Assembly (NCBI GenBank): GCA_003116995.1
Contig: BDSL01000008.1
Span: 1,178,001-1,242,000, forward strand
DNA: 64,000 bases
Direction of reading: 5' to 3'
Source: Yamagishiella unicocca
Lineage: Eukaryota > Chlorophyta > Chlorophyceae > Chlamydomonadales > Volvocaceae
In this document: in pieces, positions 44,601-64,000 of the stretch
How positions within the stretch are numbered: the stretch's first letter is position 1
Layout of the letters: every line of letters begins with the position of its first letter
Notes under the pieces: generated by a model
Databases searched by the model: none
Told to the model about the DNA's origin: nothing
The model's input: the letters and a program-made list of their open reading frames with translations, nothing else
Position numbers and translations under genes: made by a program

Positions 44601-44967
44601 TTGCCCCTTCGCTCCTGCCTGGCCCACCGTCCTGCCAACGCAAAGAAACCCGCTGCATCCAAAACCATTTTCTTACGCCCCAAAACGAAGCGCAGTAGCA
44701 ACTAGGGTGGCAGTGGCAGTAGCAGTAGCAGTAGCCCGACGGTGCCACAGCCCCCGCATGTTAGCCATCCAGAAGCGCCCCTTACCCTGGCGGAGCGGCC
44801 CCCCCGCAACATCAGCCTGCTAGCATCCCATACCTCTCCAACTACACGAGTTCGAAACCCGCAACCAACAAGGTGCACCTACACCGGTAGCATGGCGAAC
44901 AGCTGGCCGCCCCGGCTGTGGCCGGCTGCCCCTACCCGCCCCGCCCTCCTGCGTGCGGCGAGGGGTG
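41665..44967. other. Convergent 3' flanks of the channel and DDB1 genes
   Basis: 3.3 kb with GC well below that of the flanking exons over most of its length. Candidate polyadenylation signals are TGTAA at 42979-42983 (plus strand, channel, 1.3 kb after its stop) and ttaca at 43668-43672 (minus strand, DDB1, 1.3 kb after its stop). One frame at 43900-44139 (plus) reads GTEFLHHDRQVRSKTRQLAG and has some GC3 bias. I do not recognise it; it may be a degraded coding or retroelement fragment. Otherwise no gene is supported. Confidence 0.45.
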
Positions 44968-58805
<13,838 letters not shown>

Positions 58806-61113
58806 GGTCGCGAGCTAGGTTGGGAAGTAGCTGCAGGCTAGGGCCGTGGGGGCGTAGGAAAGGCGAGGTCGCTAGTACGCTCACGAGCCTCTTGTTTCAG
58901 CCACGTAGAGGGAGCTCGTCAAAAGTGATTAATTATAATCTGCCTTCTCGAGCTGAGATGCTTAATCAGGGACTCTGATCTACGCTCTCGCGGCCCTGCG
59001 CGCGAAAACAAGCACGTCCTCAATAGCCGCCAGGCGAAATCATGTTCGGAACATTGCTTTTAGCTTAACTGTAAAAAAATGAGAATAGTGGCATTCTTGC
59101 GACCAGGTAGCCTGCACGGGGCTTGTTTGTACGGAAGTTGGACAACCACAGCACGATACCTATCCTACATTGCAGTGCGTTATGTATAGTCCTCATCCTG
59201 CTACCGGCACATTTGCTTCCAAAGGTAGAGCCGCAGCATGCGGCACCAAAACCCGAAACTTCCGTTATGTGGGAGGACGAGTTCCAACAATTCATGGGAA
59301 CATACCCAATCTTTGCCTTCTCCGTTGCATTTGAGATCGGTGCGTTGCGACCGTTCCATAGATCCATACCATACGGTGCTGCGCTCCCCTTCGCCAACGT
59401 TTCGGGGCATCAAACGAGCAGATCAGGCGTGTTCGAGGTGCACGATGAGAAAAAAGCAATAACAGCAAGATGAGGACCGATAATGTCATGGCACGCACAC
59501 AGCTGACAATCGGCAAACGGTGCACTCCGCAATCGGTCGGCGTGCCTTGTCTTGACGGCGGCTGCGTACATGCCGGTCGCTCATTTGTATTCAATGTTGC
59601 ATTGTTTAGGTCACTCTCGGGCAGGAACACGAAGAAGCTGAACCGCGGACGGTTGCTGCGATGGGCTACTATGCGATGGGCTACCAGTGCTTGACCAACA
59701 TCCCAACCGATCGAAATCGAAATCTTACTTTCACCTGCAAGTCATGCCTGCTTGAACGTAGAAATACCGGCAACTAGGTAATTGATGACCGACCCATAGG
59801 TCTCGGTCTCGGTGACGCCCTGTGGGCTAGGGACACCAAGACCAGTTGCGTAATTCAGGACGATGGCAACGGAGGCTGGTATGCCGGAGCGTGTTGTTAC
59901 GTTGGAACATAAATAAGCACCGTACAATGCCGGCGTCCGTGCGGCTGAACTCTGTTCGTCATTGCAGAGCCAGTGGAACCAGGTTCAAGCCTGGAGCTGC
60001 CCGTTGGTGTACCACTCCCAAACGCGTACCAGGGATACTGTACTACAATCAGCGTGATCGTCAGGATGCCACTACGGGTTCTGCCCGGGGGCTGCTGCAG
60101 AACCCGTACCTGCCGTGGCTACTAAACACGCATTTACTTGGGGGACTCCCCTGACTTGGCTCTCTTCCCGTCTCTGCCCGTACCCGGTGACAATGAGGGA
60201 CACCATTGGGCGGGTTTCCTAATTCCTGCAGTCGCACTGCACAGTACTGGGCAAAGCAGGAGCCCCTTGCGTCTCTGTGGGCACTGTAGGACAGTTCATG
60301 CTGACCGCCACAACATGATGTGGGGTTCATGCGCTGTTCATGCGTATTCACATAATAGCTAAGGTATCGGTAGTGTACTGGAGGGCTGCGTCACTCCACC
60401 GATCATGGCCATGAGTTGAGTATGCCGCTTGGGCAGCTGGGGCGCGGAAGCTGGGGCGTACGTATCCACAGAGCCGGCCTGAGTCGGCGAGCGGGCTAGG
60501 GCTGACCGCAACGAACCTTTCGGCTTTGCTTTGCAGCTTCGCATTGCGGTCCAACTCTCACAGGCAAATAATGCTACACATAAGTAACGTTCTCGACATC
60601 CTCGATGGAGCTCGGTTAATTGCGCCCGCTCCTCCGTAAACACCCAAGCCTCGCTGTTCATCCATCCAAGCACACACTACATACATACGTTACCAGCATA
60701 GCTTCCACAGTACAAGCAAAACCATGATACTTACCTGGTTCCGGTGGGGGCTTGGGACTACGCCAGTACGAACGTTGGGCGAAGGGCAAAGTCCGTACCG
60801 CGGTATTTTTGGGACTGGGGCTGCAGCTAGAACACAATTTCCTAGCCTATCACAAGGTTCGTCAAATGTTGCCACTGATGCCCACATTGAACACTCTATC
60901 CGTTGTTCCTATCCTACTGTATAGCTTTTGCGTCGCTGTGAAATAGGGACATTGTACTATTGTACTCGTTTACCCCTCCTAACGCGTAGTCCATAGTTAT
61001 TACATTCGTATCGATGTTGACTCGCCCTGGTTGGGCAAGTTAAGGCTTCAACGTCACACTTCGTGTCGCATCTGCCTCTAAGGCTGGTTCGCTGAGCGAA
61101 CTCGCAGGCGACA
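58806..61113. promoter_or_regulatory. Divergent upstream region of the DDB1 and CFAP96-like genes
   Basis: 2.3 kb of lower-GC DNA between two divergent start codons; both promoters and 5' UTRs must lie here. Upstream of DDB1 there is an AT-rich patch (gattaattataatc, 58927-58940). Open frames of up to about 115 codons exist around 59123-59473 and 60752-60946, but they have no recognisable motif or GC3 bias. I support no gene here. Confidence 0.45.
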
Positions 61114-63552
61114 ATGGCCGACCAGGAAGTCTTTGGTGTCTTCAAAGAGGAAAGTGGGCTTGTAGTGGGCGGCGAGCCATACGAGAAACCGGTAGACAAC
61201 CTTGGTGAGTGCGTATGCAATAGTGCTCGCTCTGGGACGCAGGCGGCCGGACTGTACCCTTTGAATTGCGCAGCATTTGTCGATATACTCATCAACCGGA
61301 AGTTCCCCTGGTTGGTCTTAAGCCCTCATCAGCCTGCCTCATCCCTACCCGACAGGCCTCGACAGGCCCACCCATGCTCCCCCCTTTTATAGACCGGGCC
61401 GCCCTCATCCATTGTTTTATGCCCATCCATGCAGTATCCACTGCCCCAATCTCCCGCCATATGCCACGATGCTCGCGGCATTGGCTCCTTCATGCACGAT
61501 ACAGCGCCCGTCCCCTTTCCCCAGCCCCACCCGGACGGAACTACCCCAGCGCATGGCCCCCCCCCAAGTTCTGATCAAACCCCCCAAGTTCACCTCTCCC
61601 CCTCCCTCCTCTCTATCCCCCCTCGCGCAGCCCGCCACAACGGCAAGCAGTTCGTTACCCCCAACTGCTCCGCCATCACCGGCCATGGCCGCGACAGCTG
61701 GTTTGACAAGAACCTGCTGCTGGCCACACCGGTGGGTCGCCACTCGGCAGGTTGGGTTTCGGAGCGATAAAAAAACGTGACCGACCCAAGCGGGAGGCCG
61801 TTGGCACACACGTCTAGGGCGGGAGGAACAGCCCCAGGTCCTAGTCCTGTACCCAGCTGTGGACGCAGAGGCCTTATGGTGACGTGTCACGCGACGGCCG
61901 CGTCGCCAGCCAGGGCAAGAAGGGGGGCCTAGCAGGGGCGGTCTGAGTGAAGGGGCGCCGGCGGCTGCGGGAGGGGGAGGCAAGGGGACTTCGGCAGGCC
62001 GGTAACATGCGTGCCCAGCGAATTAAGAACGGTAAGCGGGCAGAAACATGCAGGGAGCGAACCAGGATGGTGGATTGAGAGTAGATCCAGTGGATCCAGC
62101 AGATCCATGCCCCCACGGATTGGGAGCTTGAGCAGCGTTTGGAGCCATGGACCGCAACGTGCCAGCAGGCGGGTTGCGACGCGTGCCTCTTCCCACCAGC
62201 CCCACCCCGTCGGGCGTCCGGTATAGCATGATTGGCTGTGAACCACAGACTGTAAACCCTACCCTATCTCTCATGATTCCCTGTACTGAACGCGCCTGCC
62301 CCTGTCCTTGTCCACCTGCCCCCCCCCCCCACACACAAACGATTTTTTTTCGGACATCCACGGGTTTCCCTCGAACCCCCCCCACACACAAAATTAGTGT
62401 CAGACGACCATGCGCCAACTAGCCTGTCCCGTTGCGTAAAACGGTTTTTATACACCCCCCAACGCCGCGGCCCCACCCCCCTTCCGCTGCCATCCACGGG
62501 TTTCCCTCGAACCCCCCTTCCGCTGCCCTGCCCTCAGAGCGACAGCTACATCGAGCCGCTGGAGCTGCCAACCATCGTGGCTGGCAGGGCGGGGCCGGGC
62601 GGGCGGCTGTCGCCTGAGGCCAGCGGGCCGCCCATGCACGACAAGCCGTTCCGGCCCAGCAACCCGGCGCAGCGCTCGTGAGTCCTTGGGCAGGCGGGGG
62701 AGCCCGGGGGGTTGCAAGGAGCCCGGGGGGTTACAAGGAGCCCGGGGGGTTGCAAGGAGCCCGGGGGTGTGCAAGGAGCCCGGGGGGTTGCAAGGAGCCC
62801 GGGGGTGTGCAAGGAGCCCGGGGGTGTGCAAGGAGCCCGGAGGTGTGCAAGGAGCCCGGGGGGGTTATAAGAGGATCGGGGGGTTGCAAGGAGCCCGGGG
62901 GGGTTATAAGAGGATCGGGGGGGGGGAGGTGGCATAAAGACCGGTTACATGACATAGGTATATAACAGCTGGCGCATTGTCTCCGGGCACATAGTTGTGG
63001 GTGCATGCTGTGAGGAAAGGGGGGATATCGGGGAGGGGAACTCGTGAGGCGGCGAAGGCGGGAAAGGAATTTGGTGTTTGCTGAAGAAGGGGGGTTGAAC
63101 ATCACGCTCGTTTCGAGGTGCAGGCTAGGGAAGCAGGGGCACGAGGAGGGGAGGTAGGGCGCAGGCTAGGGAAGCAGGGGCACGAGGAGGGGAGGTAGGG
63201 CGCAGGCTAGGGAACCAGAGGGGAGGTAGGGCGCAGGCTAGGGAACCAGAGGGGAGGTAGGGAAATGTTTTCCCCTGGTTCCCCCCGGCGCCGCCCGCTG
63301 GGCACCAGTCGCTGCTGCGGCATGTGGGCCTATGATGATGGGGCGAGGGGTGCTGCGGCGGGTGCTGCACCACCGGGGGTGCGTCACGTCCTGACCCCAC
63401 CCCGCCTGCTCCCTCCCGCCCCGCCTGCTCCCTCCTGGCCATCGCCGCCGGCGCCGCCACAGGGGGAAGGCTGCGGGATCCCTGTACGGCACGTTCGGGC
63501 CCATCAGTATGTTCTTCATGGTCCCCGAGGCCAGCAGCGACGGCAGCACCAG
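61114..63552 (+). CDS. CFAP96/C4orf47-like ciliary protein (DUF4586), 3' end missing
   Basis: Likely cilium- or centrosome-associated protein of the C4orf47/CFAP96 family. Exons with matching phases: 61114-61204, 61631-61731, 62538-62677, 63463-63552; the reading then runs into an intron and off the window. The product starts MADQEVFGVFKEESGLVVGG, then EPYEKPVDNL, NGKQFVTPNC, DSWFDKNLL, SDSYIEPLEL, HDKPFRPSNPAQRSGKAAGS and LYGTFGP. This order (FG.F.E, G..Y..P, GKQF, FDK, Y..P, PF.P, YGTFG) is that of CFAP96. The exon ending at 63552 needs a further exon in phase 2, and none is evident before 64000. Molecular function is unknown; the ciliary role is carried over from animals and fits a flagellate alga. 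Confidence 0.75.
62400..62455 (+). repeat. Dispersed intronic repeat, family A
   Basis: Same orientation as 10967-11022 and differing at only a few positions over about 55 bp. It sits between two copies of the family B motif (62342-62376 and 62491-62515) in the intron before the exon at 62538. Confidence 0.8.
62701..62926. repeat. About 20-bp minisatellite, roughly 11 copies, CFAP96-like intron
   Basis: Units around gcaaggagcccggggggtt with one- and two-base variants. The two last units carry an extra ataagaggatcgggg segment. The array starts about 20 bp after the 5' splice site at 62678. Confidence 0.88.
63120..63262. repeat. Tandem repeat: two 41-bp copies then two 31-bp copies
   Basis: Units begin gcaggctagggaa. 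The second pair lacks a 10-base internal segment, so a deletion variant was itself duplicated. Same intron as the preceding array. Confidence 0.85.
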
Positions 63553-64000
63553 GTGCGGGGTGGACGTGTGTTAGTTCGCCGCTAAACCGCGGTGTGTATC
63601 TGTGTTTGGGGGGTTTCGAGGAAGACCCGTGGATGCGAAAAAAAATCGTGTTTGGGGGGGGTCCGGCGAGAAACGTCGTTTGTGCGGGGGGGGAGATGCG
63701 TGTAATGGGGTTACGTGTGTATTTGGGGGAAATGGGCGGGGACAGCGTCAGCCCCGCGTACCTAGTCGCTTAACGATTATTTTATATCCGCAAGGGGGTT
63801 GCAAATAACGGCCAGAGGATATTAATATAATCTGGGGTAACTGCCAGGGTGCGATGGGTCCACGCACACAGCACGTCGCGGACGCCCGTGCCCGGACAGC
63901 GTACGACAGCGTACGACAGCGTAGAATTGCGCGCACCCATGCGGCATGCCGTCCGGTCAGTCGGCTTGACCGGGCCGCAGCTGCCACGACTCAATCCAAT
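63553..64000. other. Intron sequence of the CFAP96-like gene to the window end
   Basis: Contains a truncated inverted family B repeat (63613-63645) and a small direct repeat of gcgtacgaca around 63898-63925. No further exon is recognisable. Confidence 0.5.

Noticed and set aside
59123..59473. 116-codon plus-strand frame with a hydrophobic N-terminus
   Set aside because: Codon use differs from every real exon here, there is no family resemblance, and overlapping frames are equally open. It looks like random sequence in a lower-GC divergent promoter region.
59965..60000. tRNA-like T-arm (ccaggttcaagcctgg)
   Set aside because: No upstream A box, anticodon arm or acceptor stem could be paired with it; it is a chance palindrome.

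Overview
The window is nuclear DNA of a green alga of the Chlamydomonadales, probably a volvocine such as Chlamydomonas, Gonium or Volvox; the species cannot be told from the sequence. The signs are very GC-rich exons with G/C at third codon positions, many GT-AG introns per gene, Ala/Gln/Gly-rich low-complexity inserts inside conserved domains, TGTAA near gene ends (the volvocine polyadenylation signal), single TTTTAGGG-type telomere-like motifs, and introns full of minisatellites and dispersed repeats. There are no bacterial operons, rRNA, tRNA or CRISPR features. I rebuilt gene models by hand from splice sites, reading phase and protein family conservation.

Layout: (1) 183-2576 (+), 3' end of a SET-domain protein methyltransferase of the Rubisco-LSMT/SETD type. 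(2) 3566-11779 (+), a 10-exon gene predicted to encode 1715 residues: a starch-binding CBM20 domain, a disordered linker of about 1,200 residues, and a PP2C phosphatase domain closest to PBCP, the chloroplast photosystem II core phosphatase. (3) 14618-16099 (+), an ARL16-like small GTPase. (4) 16883-18239 (-), a small SAM-dependent methyltransferase of the FAM173-like type. (5) 18720-27663 (+), the splicing factor U2SURP/SR140/RRC1 in 20 exons. (6) 29587-41664 (+), a voltage/cyclic-nucleotide-gated-type cation channel whose selectivity filter reads TTTGQGQ instead of TTTGYGD. (7) 44968-58805 (-), DDB1 in 27 exons, the adaptor of CUL4 ubiquitin ligases. (8) 61114-63552 (+), the 5' part of a CFAP96/C4orf47-like ciliary protein that runs off the window.

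Genes 4 and 5 are divergent and share a 480-bp upstream region. Pairs 3/4 and 6/7 are convergent. Genes 7 and 8 are divergent across 2.3 kb. The genes form no single pathway. They are a mix of chloroplast (2, probably), ciliary (3 and 8, probably), splicing, membrane transport and ubiquitin functions.

The most interesting points are the CBM20-PP2C fusion, which also carries a pyrenoid-style NWRELV motif in its linker and so suggests a starch- or pyrenoid-tethered phosphatase; the GQG channel filter; a family of short dispersed repeats in both orientations confined to introns and flanks; a 966-bp pyrimidine-rich minisatellite that ends at a 3' splice site; and two GC-AG introns.
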